Under the pieces are notes generated by a model. It saw only the letters and a list, made by a program, of their open reading frames with translations. It searched no databases and was not told where the DNA came from. Positions 30,223-64,000 of a stretch of 64,000 nt of DNA are shown here, piece after piece (position 1 is the first letter of the stretch; every line of letters begins with the position of its first letter). Source of the DNA: Sinohyriopsis cumingii (lineage: Eukaryota > Mollusca > Bivalvia > Unionida > Unionidae); NCBI GenBank assembly GCA_028554795.2, contig CM068841.1, positions 22,456,308 to 22,520,307 on the forward strand. Reading direction: 5' to 3'. Both the position numbers and the translations under genes were made by a program.

Positions 30223-32583
30223 TGGATTATAACCAAATGTTTTGAGTCTTCTGAAAGCAAAACAAGAAATTGATCTTGAGGTAACATGAAAAAGGATTAT
30301 AAAATTACGACCTGATAGAGCTCACATAAATTTGAATCTTGTACTTTTCATTATACATTTTAAAAAATACATATGATACATATAATTTAAATTTAAATGC
30401 GAAGATCCTGCATATACACTGATAAAAAAACTGAAACACAAACTTTCATCTGTTAGACATATAGCAAGCTTTATATGAAAACTTTTAACTCAAATCTTTC
30501 CATGTTTATCTGAAAAGGTTAATCTTCCTATCAAGTTGTATTGCCCCAAAAAATAAAATTTTAAGCAATAAAGCAAACATTACAACTTTAACATGTTGTC
30601 TACATAGAGCAAACCTTAAATGCAAACTTTAACATCAAACCTTCCCCCATAAATTCGTCTTTGCCTGTCAAGGTTCTGATAACCCTATCTACACCTTGGC
30701 AGATGAGCTATATTGGTGCTTTGTCCATAAGACATCTATTGGATTTCATGTGTTGCCTCCCTTAGTTTGTAATGCCAACTAACCAACAGCTTGGTGCATT
30801 GTACGTCTGCCAAAATGGTAGCTGCAATTGACCTAAAATGATTTCTAAGTTTATGTTGCACTGAATGATTTGTCTTGTTTACTAAAGCAGATTGTAATTT
30901 CTATATATCTCATGATTCCTTTAAAGGTCAGTTTCCTGTATTTTCCTGCCTACTGTATTTATGTGACACACTTTTCATTAATTTTGTAGTTGCTACAAAC
31001 CTCAATCCGAAAGACACAACAAAAACTGTTCCTAAATAATGCCCCGTTCAAATGAGACAGAACTATGAATCTCAGTTAAGGACTGAAAATGACATCTCCC
31101 ACAAAGTGCTACCCTAAAAATTAATTCATTCAGTTTTAAAGGATTGTCGCTGGTCTTGATTGGAAAGGCTGTTTACAAACTTTCATCCTTAAATATCAAT
31201 GCCTACCAAACTCGGAATATTTTTAACCTTCTCTAGATACCCATTAGTACAGCCCATAATGTATCAACCTTGGCAAGAGGTTTTTAAAATCTAATTTTAC
31301 CTATAAAGTACATCACTAAGAAGGTTTGTAGTGTTAAATATATTTATAGTTGATTGGATAATTTAACATCAATTTGAATATCTTATTAGCTATAATGCCA
31401 GGAAATGGGATCAAGGTGATTGTCTGCAAAAGACAAGGAAGTCAACCCAGGCCAGTCTAGGCAAGTATTCAGGGTCCAACAAATCCCAAATCCAATAAAT
31501 CCTGTGCCTGTAATGCTGTAGATGTTCTGATTATATGCCTCGTGCATTTTTTCCATGTTTTCATTTGCCCATGATAGTTAAAATTAGCTACAGATTAGTT
31601 ATCATTTGTAATTTTATGTTGTAAAACCGTGCCTATTCAACATTAAAACTATTATATATTTTTAGAGTTAGCAGAGATGTGTGAAAGAAAGTATTTTATT
31701 ATATGCCAACAATAATATTTCATAATATATCTGATGCAAATGTTCAATAAAATAACAACATTTAGAGAAATATCATTTCAATCATAAAATAATACTGCAA
31801 GAAGACATAATGCAAACATGACTATTGCATACTGCCTTGAATCCTTTTTGTAATGTGTTTACTTTCAAGTACAACTTGACTCAAACTCTAGTATATATAT
31901 GAAATTTCCACAAATACAATTCATAAAGAATTCCTCAAATTTCAGCTTCAGAAATCATTGATTTGAAGATTCTAGTACCAAAAACGAACCAACATTCTGA
32001 AGAAGTAACTGAGTATGATAAAAAGATTTTAAAGAGAGCTGCCATGGTGGCCATATTAAACATCTGATCAGAATCATAAATAAGTCTTCTAATGACAATT
32101 CCATGTGACTATGATGTTCCGTTCATTATTAGCTACAAGGCTTTCAGCATGGTGGCCATATTGGACATGACATTTTATGGCAATGCAATCTTGTGCTAGC
32201 AGGTGGACATCATACAAAAGACTACAGATGACGGGCGACTGACAACAAGAAGCCATCCCAAGAGATCTTCTGGTTCTGGTTTATGACCAGTAGAGCCAAA
32301 AATATTTTAAAATCTAACTTATGCAAAAACAATCCATTGAATGAATTTTTAAAATCCCAGTGAACTACATTGTATATAATGATTACCTGAAATGAATTAA
32401 TATGCATATAAATCTAAAATATATGACAGGAAAAATCTGTTTGAAAAGATTCTCTAGATATACTCCTAATGGAATGCTATTTCCTAAGAATTCAGGACAT
32501 AGACAAAAAATATTATTTAGCTGTTCTACACAAACTACACGAGAGATCATTTGAAGCTAAAAAATACAAAACAACAAACTATA
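30223..32583. other. Intergenic, mostly featureless
   Basis: AT-rich. 30570-30640 holds a GTCTACATAGAGCAAACCTT stretch related to the repeat array at 39205-39690. 31985-32190 contains two copies of a CATGGTGGCCATATTRRACAT stretch related to repeats at 41340 and 63340. No gene supported. Confidence 0.6.
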
Positions 32584-34612
32584 GACATGCAGTACAACAG
32601 GTTATTTTAGTTACAAAGCAGGTCTGGATATAGTACAACTGGTTATATTTAGTAACAGTCATTCTGGACATCAGTATAACATAATATGTTCGGTTCCAGA
32701 GCAACTCTGGATATATGGTATAACATTATGTTTAGTTACAATGCTACTCTGGACATACAGTATAACATGTTTACAGAGCCACTCTGGACATACAGTACAT
32801 GTTATATTTAGTGGAAGCCACTCTGGACATACAGTACATGTTATATTTAGTGGAAGCTACTCTGGACATACAGTACGTGTTATATTTAGTGGAAGCCACT
32901 CTGGACATACAGTAGCATATTATGATTAGTTATAGAGTCACTCCAACATACAGTATAACGTGTTTAGTTACCAAGCCACTTCAGGAATTACAGTTTAATA
33001 TGTGTTTACAGAGCCAGTAGCATGTTATGTTTAGTTATAGAGCCACTCTGATATACAGTATAACATTATGTTTAGTTACAGAGCCACTCTGATATACAGT
33101 ATAATATTATGTTTAGTTATAGAGCCACTCTGATATACAGTATAACATTATGTTTAGTTCCAAAGCCACTCTGATATACAGTATAATATTATGTTCAGTT
33201 CCAGAGCCACTCTGACATACAGTATAACATTATGTTTACAGAGCCACTCTTGCATACATCATGTGTTTAGTTACAATGCCACTCTAAACATGCAGTATAA
33301 CATCTAATGTTTAGTTACAATGCCACTCTGATATACAGCATAATATTATGTTCAGTTACAGAGCCACTCTGATATACAGTATAATATTATGTTTAGTTAC
33401 AGAGCCACTCTTACATACATCATGTGTTTAGTTACAATGCCACTCTAAACATACAGTATAGCATCTAATGTTTAGTTACAGAACCACTCTGATATACAGT
33501 ATATTATGTTCAGTTACAGAACCACTCTGATATACAGTATATTATGTTTAGTTACACAGCCACTCTGATGTACAGTAAGACATTATGTTTAGTTATAGAG
33601 CCACTCTGATATACAGTATCACATGTTCAGTTACAGAGCCACTCTGATATACAGTATGACATTATGTTCAGTTACAGAGCCACTTTGATATACAGTATGA
33701 CATTATGCTCAGTTACAGAGCCACTCTTGACATACATCTTAACATGTGTTTAGTTACAATGCCACTCTGGACATACAGCAGCATGTTATGCTTAGTTATA
33801 GATCACTCCAACATACATTATAACATGTTTAGTTACTGAGCCACTACAGGAATTACAGTTTAACATGCTGTGTTTACAGGGCCACTCTGGATATATAGTA
33901 GCATGTTATGTTTAGTTATGGAGTCACTCCAACATACATTATAACATGTTTAGTACTGAGCCACTTCAGGAATTAAAGTTTAACATGTTTTGTTTACAGA
34001 GCCACTCTAGATATATAGTAGTTGTTGTTGCTGGGTTTAATGCCATTTTTCAGCACACGATAGGCTATACATGGCAGCCAGTATTAATGGTGGAGGAAGA
34101 ACCCGGGAAAACCCCAGAAAGAACCACCGACCCACAAGAAGCTACTGGCAAGCTTTCTCACATACCCACTTAAGCTAGATATATTGTAGCATGTTATGTT
34201 TAGTTACAGATCACTCCAAAATACAGTATAACATGTTTAATTACTGAGCCACTTCAGTAATTAAAGTTTAACATGTGTTTACAGAGCCATTGGATATACA
34301 GTAGCATGTTATATTTAGTTACAGATCACTCCAACATACATTATAACATGTTTAGTTACTGAGCCACTTAAGGAATTACAGTTTAACATGTTGTGTTTAC
34401 AGGGCCACTCTGGATATATAGTAGCATGTTATGTTTAGTTATTGAGTCACTTCAACATACATTATAACATCTTTAGTTACCAAGCCACTTCAGGAATTAC
34501 AGTTTAACATGTGTTTACAGAGCCAGTAGCATGTTATAATTAGTTATAGATCACTCCAACATACAGTATAACATGTTTACAGAGCCACTCTGATATACAG
34601 TATGACATTATA
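32584..34612. repeat. 41-bp satellite array, about 45 copies, interrupted by a SINE
   Basis: Core unit TTTAGTTACAGAGCCACTCT followed by GATATACAGTATAACATTATG, 41 bp with many length variants. The middle (33020-33720) is most regular. A longer variant with ACTTCAGGAATTACAGTTTAACATG recurs in the right half as a higher-order unit of roughly 90-130 bp. A truncated SINE is inserted at 34022-34174. Confidence 0.95.
34022..34174 (-). mobile_element. SINE family A, 5'-truncated, inside the 41-bp array
   Basis: Tail and body of family A on the minus strand, ending before box B. CTAGATATAT(A/T)GTAG flanks it at 34007-34021 and 34175-34189, one mismatch in 15, so the insertion postdates expansion of the array. 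Confidence 0.9.
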
Positions 34613-36204
34613 CATTATGGATAAAACCTGTATACATTTCATCAGCTTTATAATTTTCTTTTAAACACTTGTTAATGTGACTATTAAAATTGTACAAGAA
34701 ATTATCTTTATCATTATTTAATAAGAAACAGAAGTTGCAACAACATCATTGTATGTCAGATCTTGCCCATATCAATACCATACACACAGGTAAAAGGTCA
34801 AATCGATGATATCTAAACATAATGATGACAATCGTTTACAGTTGTGCAGTGAGTGTCGATTTTACAAATACTGGCTAGCTTAAATGTTTATCAATTAAAG
34901 AACCATGTAAACATCTGTAAAAATGCAAGTAAAAGTTTATGTATTTTGTTTGAAAGACTAGGGTGTAAATAATACACATGATACAGTAAATCCAAATGAA
35001 TTTAGCTGAGATAACTGGTTGTCCAAGTAATTTATGGGTTTAAACAAAATAAATTTCACACGCCTGCCAACCCTCAAAAGACCTCAGTAAGACAGTCTAT
35101 AATTTTCCATATATTAAACCAATTGTCAAGTAATTTCCCAAGCAGCTATGGGCACATGACAGTACACAGCCATCTGGAATACAACTCCCACGTAAAGTAA
35201 TTTAATGAGCAGCTCTGGACACTGGACAGTGTGAGACAATCTTTAGAGAGTCAACTGAAATACTCCAACTACCAATGAATGTGCCAAGCTGCTCTGAAAA
35301 TGAGACCATATAAGTTGCCATTTACAGAATAACCTGGCATGCAACAGCAAAGTAATTTACTGAGCAAGTCTGGACCCAAGACAGGAAAGAGTCCTTATTT
35401 ACAGAGATACTCTGGACATAAATCCAAATGTGGTGTCACACATGGCAAATGCTTAGTATATAACCAGTGATAATAAAGGCATTTGGTGGAAAGGGGATTC
35501 CATTTACAAATTCAAGGCAAAAGAGTGGAAGAAAAAAGAAAAATAAAGGTGCAGATTTAGTGCTTATTAGTGCTGACAAGTGAAAATGAATTATTTGTAT
35601 GAGCTTGATCAAAAGAAATGGAAAACAAACTGGCAGAAAATGTGAACTTTCAATTAGGAGAGTGTTGTTAACAAATTTTCACTTGCCATTTTGAATTAGG
35701 TGTGTGAATGTATAATAGTAGAAACAGGGATTCAACTGTCAACCTAAACAGCATAGACCCCATTCTACTGTTGAGTTGGTGACAGCAGCTTGGATTCTAT
35801 ACCATTTGCAGCTAGGTGAATAATATTTCAAAGAAATACAGTACAGTGGTCCCCCCCCCCATAATGCTGCTCACATCATATTTAGCTTAAATAATGAGAC
35901 TAAATAATGAGACTAAAACGATCCCAAAAATGGGATACACGACCATACCTGTGTTATATGAGAACCTTGTAGTGAGGACTATAGTATTTAGGGTGCATCA
36001 TTTTCATTAAGAAGCAAACACGTATTACAAGAGTTCTGTGGAATGTGACATCTCCATTGTGGAGAGTGTTGTTGATGACACACGTGAGATGACTGAATTT
36101 CTGGGTACAAACTCTAAGCATATAGTAATATTGTATGAAAGTTTCAGTTGCATAAAGCAACTGATGCAGAAGATGAGTTTCATTTTCCTTGAATACAGAA
36201 CTAC
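34613..36204. other. Intergenic with element ends
   Basis: Mostly unassigned. 35059-35125 (CGCCTGCCAACCCTCAAAAG) resembles the left terminus of the hAT-like family at 56794. 35843-35865 (ACAGTGGTCCCCCCCC) resembles a pogo/Tigger-type terminus without a partner I could find. Confidence 0.5.
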
Positions 36205-36533
36205 AACGACTGATGTCATCATCATTGTCAGAAGAAAATTAATATCGACAATGACAGTAATGCCATCACCATCATCGGAAGAAATATTGAAAATGATAGT
36301 GATGTCATCAACACTGTCGAAGAAATATCGACAATGATAGCGATGCCATCACCATTGTCAATGCCATCACCATTGTCAGAAGACAATCTCAACAATGAGT
36401 GATGTCATCAGAAGAAGAAAATTAATACAATGACAATGATGTAATCACCACAATAAGAAAAAAAACGACAATAACACTGATGTCATCATGATCAGAAGAA
36501 GAAAATTATACTGACAATTACACTGATGCCATG
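36205..36533. repeat. Degenerate 42-50-bp repeat
   Basis: Repeated pattern GTCAGAAGAAAATTAATA-CGACAATGA followed by AGTGATGCCATCACCATT, about seven diverged units. Confidence 0.8.
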
Positions 36534-36951
36534 TAAAAGAAAACAGGCAAGTAGCAATGGCACAACAGATGTCTGAAGCTAAAAGCCAGACAATACAGAA
36601 TACTAAAAAAACAATGCTGGCATTCTGAAAGTGCGTGTGTGTGTGAGATTGTGTCTAATATGCTTCAAATGCAATCTCCATGCAGGAACAAAAAAACAAA
36701 TTAGTCATAAAAGCATGGAAAGAAGGGTACAATGACTTATTTGTAACTGAAGTGAATTGTATTCCTTAAAATCAATATTCCACAAGGCTTCCACACTTTA
36801 CTTTACATGCCACACTGCTCAAGATTTTATAAAAAATATAACCTGAATGCAAAATCTTATCAACACTGTAAAGGATTAAAAAAAAAAACTAAATTGTTAT
36901 CACCCCTGTAATTGCCACCAAAAACATTAAATACAGGTCTTGCTACCTGCA

Positions 36952-37130
36952 TATATACTTGTTTATAAGTTGAGTCAACTGCAAAAAGATTATCCCCGTC
37001 TACTTTAGCATACTGTGCTTTCATATCAGGGTCTATCTTGTTTGTTTTACTGACTACTCCTAAGCATTATGGGATGGAAGATCAGGGTCTGCACAGTTTA
37101 CAGTTGGATTCATCTTATAAGTGAGTATAC
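36952..37130. mobile_element. Fold-back MITE, best copy
   Basis: Left arm TATACTTGTTTATAAGTTGA followed by GTCAACTGCAAA. Right arm, reverse complemented, TATACTCACTTATAAGATGA followed by ATCCAACTGTAAA. The arms pair over about 33 bases, and the interior has a second inverted pair around ATCAGGGTC. It lies about 75 bases past the predicted HPRT polyadenylation site. Confidence 0.8.
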
Positions 37131-37222
37131 ACTGTAGGACTGGTTTCTATACAGTAATCGGATTAGCCAGGTCCTCTATTAATGACAGACTGCTCAAGAT
37201 CTACAGACTATAACAAAAATAA

Positions 37223-37228
37223 TTTATT
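37223..37228 (-). terminator. Polyadenylation signal of HPRT
   Basis: TTTATT on the plus strand reads AATAAA on the minus strand, 143 bases after the HPRT stop. It is followed by ATTTTTGTTATAGTCTG, a T/GT-rich downstream element. This predicts a 3' UTR of about 160 nt. Confidence 0.65.
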
Positions 37229-37370
37229 GTTCCCAAATATACTATTTTCATTAATGAAAAGAAAGGAATTTGACTGCTTTTCTTCTTTGTAATTATCAAT
37301 TGACTGGTTCAGACATGGTGAAACATCCGTGACCTGACTGGCCCAGTCCCTCAAATGCTGCGTGGAATGA

Positions 37371-59306
<21,936 letters not shown>

Positions 59307-59494
59307 CTGCAATACAGAAAATAATATATAGACCTTTTTAACGAACATGACAAGTTTATTATCTTTAGTTTCCACCATACTGGATGTAGATTTTTGGTCT
59401 ATTACATCTGCAGCAAGGTGAGCATTATACAATGATGTGCTTTGCAAAACAGATCTTACCACGCTTCCCTGCTTTGTCCCACCTACCACACTTA

Positions 59495-59597
59495 CTCACT
59501 TGTAAGTTCAGTCCAAATGCATTATGTTACGGCTGATCAGGATCTTTGGTGTTTGCAGTTCGACTTGACTTACAAAAGTATGCATGGTAATCCTAAC
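59495..59597. mobile_element. Fold-back element, partial copy
   Basis: AATGCATTATGTTACGGCTGATCAGGATC then GTTTGCAGTTCGACTTGACTTA match the right half of the family; next to the 62-bp array. Confidence 0.6.
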
Positions 59598-60152
59598 ATC
59601 TGTGCCTGTAGAGAGATGTCCCGAGGGATAAGAACACACAGAGGGACCATTTTATGCATATCTGTGCCTGTAGAGAGATGTCCCATGGGATAAGAACACA
59701 CAGAGGGACCATTTTATGCATATCTGTGCCTGTAGAGAGATGTCCTAAGGGATAAGAACACAGAGGGGCCAGTTTATGCATTTCTGTGCCTGTAGAAAGA
59801 TGTCCCAAGGGATAAGAACATGCAGAGGGGCCATTTTATGCATATCTGTGCCTGCAGAGAGATGTCGCAAGGGATAAGAACACAAAGTGGGGCCAGTTTA
59901 TGCATATGTGTGCCTGTAGAGAGATGTCCCAAGGGATACGAACACACAGAGGGGCCAGTTTATGCATATCTGTGCCTGTAGAGATGTCCCAAGGGATAAG
60001 AACAAAGAAGGGCCAGCTTATGCATATCTGTGCCTGTAGAGAGATGTCCTAAGGGATAAGAACACACAGAGGGGCCAGTTTATGCATATATGTGCCTGTA
60101 GAGAGATGTCCCAAGGGATAAGAACACACAGAGGGGCCAGTTTATGCATATC
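59598..60152. repeat. 62-bp minisatellite, about 9 copies
   Basis: Unit ATCTGTGCCTGTAGAGAGAT then GTCCCAAGGGATAAGAACAC then ACAGAGGGGCCAGTTTATGC and AT. Some units lack 2-4 bases. Confidence 0.96.
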
Positions 60153-61039
60153 TGCATTTGTCTTTCTATATCCAGTATAAGTGAATGTGGCTATACGTGA
60201 AGATCTGAAGATTCCTGGTTGTTACCTGTTCCTAGTTTTGGAGGGGTCGGTGGGTAAGAAATAGATGGCAGAGCCTTGGTCAGCAGCATTAAGAAATTTG
60301 TCTTTTCTTGGAATACTTATATGACAATAGGGTGGGAATCTAAAAAACAGTGTTAAAAACCAATGACTAATTCCCAGGGAGTTAGCAAAAAGATCCCAAA
60401 GGCAGGATCCAGGGCCACTGACACCTATTAACTCTTGGTAATTGACCCTTCTCTGACATATGAGACAAACTAATATAGAGTTATGTGAAATAGCTCCTCC
60501 TACCACCCACCCCAACGATAACAAATCTTTAATGTGCTGGCCAAGTCTACACCCATAAGACTACCAATTCTCTGAGGTTAATGACCCTTTCCTATCCATT
60601 TTGAAGGATCTCAACCGAAATATACATGTATACACTGATGGACAGACAGACAGATGGTCAAACAGGCTCATTCACAATTATCTCCACACACAAGGATAAC
60701 AGGCAAATGTGGCAATAGACTTTATAGGTGACAGATTTTATTATATACATTTACTGTCTTTCCAACGCTAAGAACACTTACAGCCTCTAGATTTCAAGAT
60801 AATGCAAAGAACATTATTAAAGCCCTTGGGTGGAAGTTGTGTCTTTGCTACCATTCCCTGAAAATACTGACCTTTGTTCCCCAAATTTAAAAAAAAAAAA
60901 AAAATCTCCAGAATGTTCAAAACAATCTGCATCTTGCTGCCCAAGATAACTTAAATTCTTAAGAATGCTTTGATACAATTTTAATACAGCAAATGATTTT
61001 AACAGTAGAAGGAGTGAATGGCAAATAAGATTAACAGTA
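60153..61039. other. Presumed HPRT intron, no feature seen
   Basis: Only an A15-type run at 60889-60903 stands out. No HPRT exon (GGDDLS-LTGK or LKGGYKFF patterns) was found here. Confidence 0.6.
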
Positions 61040-61230
61040 CCATATGCACTCATTTATAAGTTGAGTCAAACTGCAAACAACAAAGAACCTGATCCACTGT
61101 AGCATAATGTGTCTGCAGATCAGGGTCAACCGGATACTCTTAGCAAATTGCAAAGACCCAGATCTGCCAGTGCATTATGCGACAGCAGATCTTGGTCTGT
61201 ACATTTTGCAGCTGGAATCATCAAATACAC
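61040..61230. mobile_element. Fold-back element copy
   Basis: TTATAAGTTGAGTCAAACTG CAAAC at the left, paired with TTTTGCAGCTGGAATCATC at the right. The interior has AGATCAGGGTC and GACCCAGATCTGCCAGTGCATTATG inverted pairs. Confidence 0.75.
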
Positions 61231-62875
61231 ACAGTAATCCTAGAGTACCATGAACACTACATGCACGGTTAGTAGCAAATTTCTGTCAAAATTTTAAAGG
61301 TGTATTATTACATTAATTTTAAAGGATACATAAATGAAACTGTATGTAAACATAAGTAAATACTTACTATTACTCCATATGAGGAACATTTCTTGCAAAC
61401 TTATTTTTTTAAAAACAAAAGTAAAACATTAGGTCAGTAGTATGATCATTGATATATTTCCCATTAATATTAAACAGCCTACATCTGGGCATTATAATAA
61501 TGTAGTCACTGAACAAAGTTCATGTTACTCTGCCTACACAACACTATTTACAAAGTCCAAAATATTTTAGAGTGAATTTTTCAGTTCTTGTAGCTTGTTA
61601 TCAAACTGTTTTTCAAGAGCTCTAAGTATAGTGATTTTGTCTTTTAAACTTTTCCACAAATTATTTTTATGTTGTGATAAAGGAAATTTTCCTATGGTTC
61701 TTTGCTTTCAATGCATAATCAGCAACAGCTGTCATTGTCTCAACATCTTTATCAGTACCTTCCTTTCTTCTTCACTCATCCCCATAAACAAACAAAATAA
61801 AGATATTTGTTTTTTATATTATTGCTTATTTAAAAACAGCGTATGAATATTTATACTATTTCATATTTGATATATCAATATTTCTCTCAGCTTAGCTGTA
61901 TTCTACATTTTTATATATATCGTGTTCATTGCAATTTTTTTTTCGTCTATCCTATTTCCACTCCCAAATTAAGACTATATATATTTTCTTTTTTAAAAGT
62001 TGAATTTATGTGTTCACAAACATACCTCATTTGTCAAAAATTATTTCATGCTGAAGGCATCTTGTTTTGCCTGTATTAGGCACCATTACAATAGCTTGGG
62101 GTTTTTTTCCAGCTGCATGTGACATTGGAGCACTCTCTCCCATTGCACACAAATCACATTTGCGTTTTGAAAAGCTCCCCATTTCTTGTTATTTAATTAT
62201 GTAAAATGAAAATTATTTATGAATTCCTTTTGGTTTCAAGAAAATCAAGGCTTTTCAAGGTACCCAGAAAATATTTTAAATTTTCAAGGGGTTTTCAAGG
62301 CTTTGAGGGAACAATTCATTTTTCAAGGCTTTTCAAGGTCCCCTACGGACAATGTACATGCTTGCTTCGTGTGTACTACTTCTGTATCTAAGCACTACTT
62401 CGGTATGGCTGACTCTAAAATTGTTTAACCTGTAGATATTTATAACTTTCACCTTTACCAGAGTCAAGGCATGTGGTCTATAATTAAACAATAAGCAGAA
62501 ACCAATCATCGAATCAGGCAGAAGTTGAGGAACCGAAGTGATTATAAAGCTGCTCAACAATCCCAGGTGGTAACCAGGTTCTCCCCCCCCCCAGTAAAAA
62601 TAAGCTCTTTGGTGTCGAAGGTCAATGAGGTCAATTCCAACTTTCCCATGGCTTTGATATCACTTAGAAAGCAGTTGATTCAAATGTTATGCTAGTGGCA
62701 ACAAGCATAACCTCACAAACATGCAAGAATCCCATCTGGTCCTGGTTAAGTTCTTTACAAGCTAAGTGAACAGGTCATTATATCCAAAAGCCCAAACTAA
62801 ATATCATCCCTTCCTTCTTAGAGTGGTAAGAAAATATGAGACCTTCCACTTCAAAAAAGCTTAGTTCACCTAAGG
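61231..62875. other. AT-rich stretch, presumed HPRT intron
   Basis: No gene found. 62236-62345 repeats TTTTCAAGGCTTTTCAAGG several times, a motif often found near ends of DNA transposons, but I could not define an element. Confidence 0.5.
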
Positions 62876-63022
62876 CAGTGCTGTCCAACCCACAGTCCAC
62901 TAGCTGATTTTAAATGGCCTGCCAGAGCTTGAGCAGCTATATAGTCGTTGCTTTTCAGTTTTCTGCTGTGGCCCTCGGCTTCAAGAAAAACATTTATCAG
63001 TAAAAAAGGTTGGACAGCACTG
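62876..63022. mobile_element. hAT MITE with perfect ends and 8-bp target duplication
   Basis: 147 bp. Left CAGTGCTGTCCAACC, right GGTTGGACAGCACTG, a perfect 15-bp inverted repeat. ACCTAAGG flanks it at 62868-62875 and 63023-63030. CAGTG ends with an 8-bp duplication define hAT transposons. It is too short to code, so non-autonomous. Confidence 0.95.
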
Positions 63023-63339
63023 ACCTAAGGTATTCCTTCAGAACCCTTACCCCTTATGTAGTCCTGTAGATACCCTTTTATTGCTTTCCTTTTCTAGGAC
63101 TCTAATCCCCAGTCAAAGCAACTGATTCCCTCATCCAATTTGTAATGGAGGGCCATAAATTAAAAGAACATGATATCAGTTCAACTCTTTAGTCACAGCC
63201 AACATACATAATACCAGCCTCCTCTAACTTGGATTTAGAGCACATGATATGTGAGGTGGGAATAAAGAATCTTTGCAATTGTATCTGTTAAGTATTACAT
63301 TAGTTTTACCCCCACAAAAAACTACATTTCAACAGCAGT

Positions 63340-63960
63340 AATCCAAGGGGTACCACTTTAATTTAGGACAAACTAGCCATCATAAGTTTACTAGTGAAAA
63401 TCCCCATGTCAATATGACCATCAAAGATTTTCAAGATGGCTACCAAGATGGCCATACTGGATGTGAATTCAGCAACAATTTCATTAAGAATCAACCAGAC
63501 ATTATAAGCAGTCTTCTGATGAAAACCCCATGTTCATCCATCAGGCAGAAAAGAAGAGAGAAGTTTTTCAAGATGGCCATAGTGATGACTTTGTTGGATC
63601 ATCATAGCAGGACCATTTTCATTTAGGGCATAAAAGACATTATAATGGTCAATATGACCATTTCAAGACTGCCACCATGGTGGCCATATAACTAGACTAC
63701 CCTTGTAGTGAAAACATAATGTCAATATGACCATCCATACAAATGAACAGAAATAAGATTTTTGAGATGGCATCCAGCCACCATTACATGTCAGATTGGT
63801 AGGATCACCATGACATTGTAAATAGACTTTTAAGAAAAACCCTAAGCCAATACAACTATCAGTTTTAGAGGAGAAATAATAGCAAGAGTTTGATGACTGC
63901 CACTGTGACAGTCATATTGGATATCAGAGCAACTACATTTTCAACCACACCTTGAAATGA
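63340..63960. repeat. Degenerate repeat, about 150-180-bp units, 3-4 copies
   Basis: Recurring landmarks: CAAACTAG-CATCATAAG, AGTGAAAA-CCCATGTCAATATGACCATC, CAAGATGGCCAT-A-TGGAT and ATTTTCATTTAGGGCA. The order is as at 41340-41790. The 70-residue frame at 63414-63626 is a product of this repeat. Confidence 0.7.
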
Positions 63961-64000
63961 ATGCATTTGTAAAGTTTTGTAGCAATAACAAACTTTTGCT

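Noticed and set aside
35843-36010. pogo/Tigger-type element starting ACAGTGGTCCCCCC
   Set aside because: Only one terminus is seen; no matching inverted partner or TA duplication found.
36038-36337. 99-residue plus-strand frame
   Set aside because: Runs into the degenerate ATGCCATCACCATT repeat, has no family match and no conserved features.

Overview
The window is AT-rich, intron-dominated animal DNA. It holds parts of two protein-coding genes that converge on each other, set in a dense field of transposable-element remnants and tandem repeats. There are no bacterial-style operons, no CRISPR arrays and no clusters of accessory genes. The genes have GT-AG introns, correct phases and AATAAA polyadenylation signals, so the source is a metazoan. 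Two tRNA-derived SINE families (one ending in a GGCGTTAAACC...(CAA)n tail), a GIY-YIG Penelope-like fragment, a DIRS-like fragment and many intronic minisatellites would suit a mollusc or another lophotrochozoan. That placement is inference only.

Plus strand, 1183-24879: seven in-frame exons encode the C-terminal 298 residues of an aldo-keto reductase (AKR). The N-terminal exon or exons lie to the left of the window. The catalytic Asp, Tyr, Lys and His positions can all be seen. Its introns carry a 33-bp minisatellite (3848-5098), a 79-82-bp minisatellite (7330-8062), three full-length SINEs with target-site duplications, a piggyBac-like MITE flanked by TTAA, a hAT-like element, and a decayed DIRS-like retroelement that is itself split by a SINE.

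Intergenic, about 25.2-37.2 kb: a SINE copy of each family, a Penelope-like element fragment, a 63-bp array (29.2-30.2 kb), a 2-kb array of 41-bp units interrupted by a SINE (32.6-34.6 kb), a degenerate repeat at 36.2-36.5 kb and a fold-back element at 37.0 kb. I see no gene here.

Minus strand, 59306-37371: four exons encode the C-terminal 92 residues of hypoxanthine-guanine phosphoribosyltransferase (HPRT). They include the PRPP-binding loop and a previously hidden 54-bp terminal exon ending in TGA. The N-terminal exons are beyond the right edge. The introns are 3-10 kb and hold arrays with 58-, 22- and 60-bp units (two different 60-bp arrays) and a roughly 35-bp unit. They also hold SINEs, nested DNA transposons and a duplicated segment of about 210 bp.

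Right end, 59.3-64 kb: presumed HPRT intron with a 62-bp array, a fold-back element, and a 147-bp hAT MITE with a perfect 8-bp target-site duplication.

The two genes are housekeeping enzymes with no obvious shared pathway. AKR is an NAD(P)H-dependent carbonyl reductase by family, and HPRT is a purine-salvage enzyme. I found no undescribed biological system. The interest lies in the repeat landscape, the nested insertions and the exon structure.
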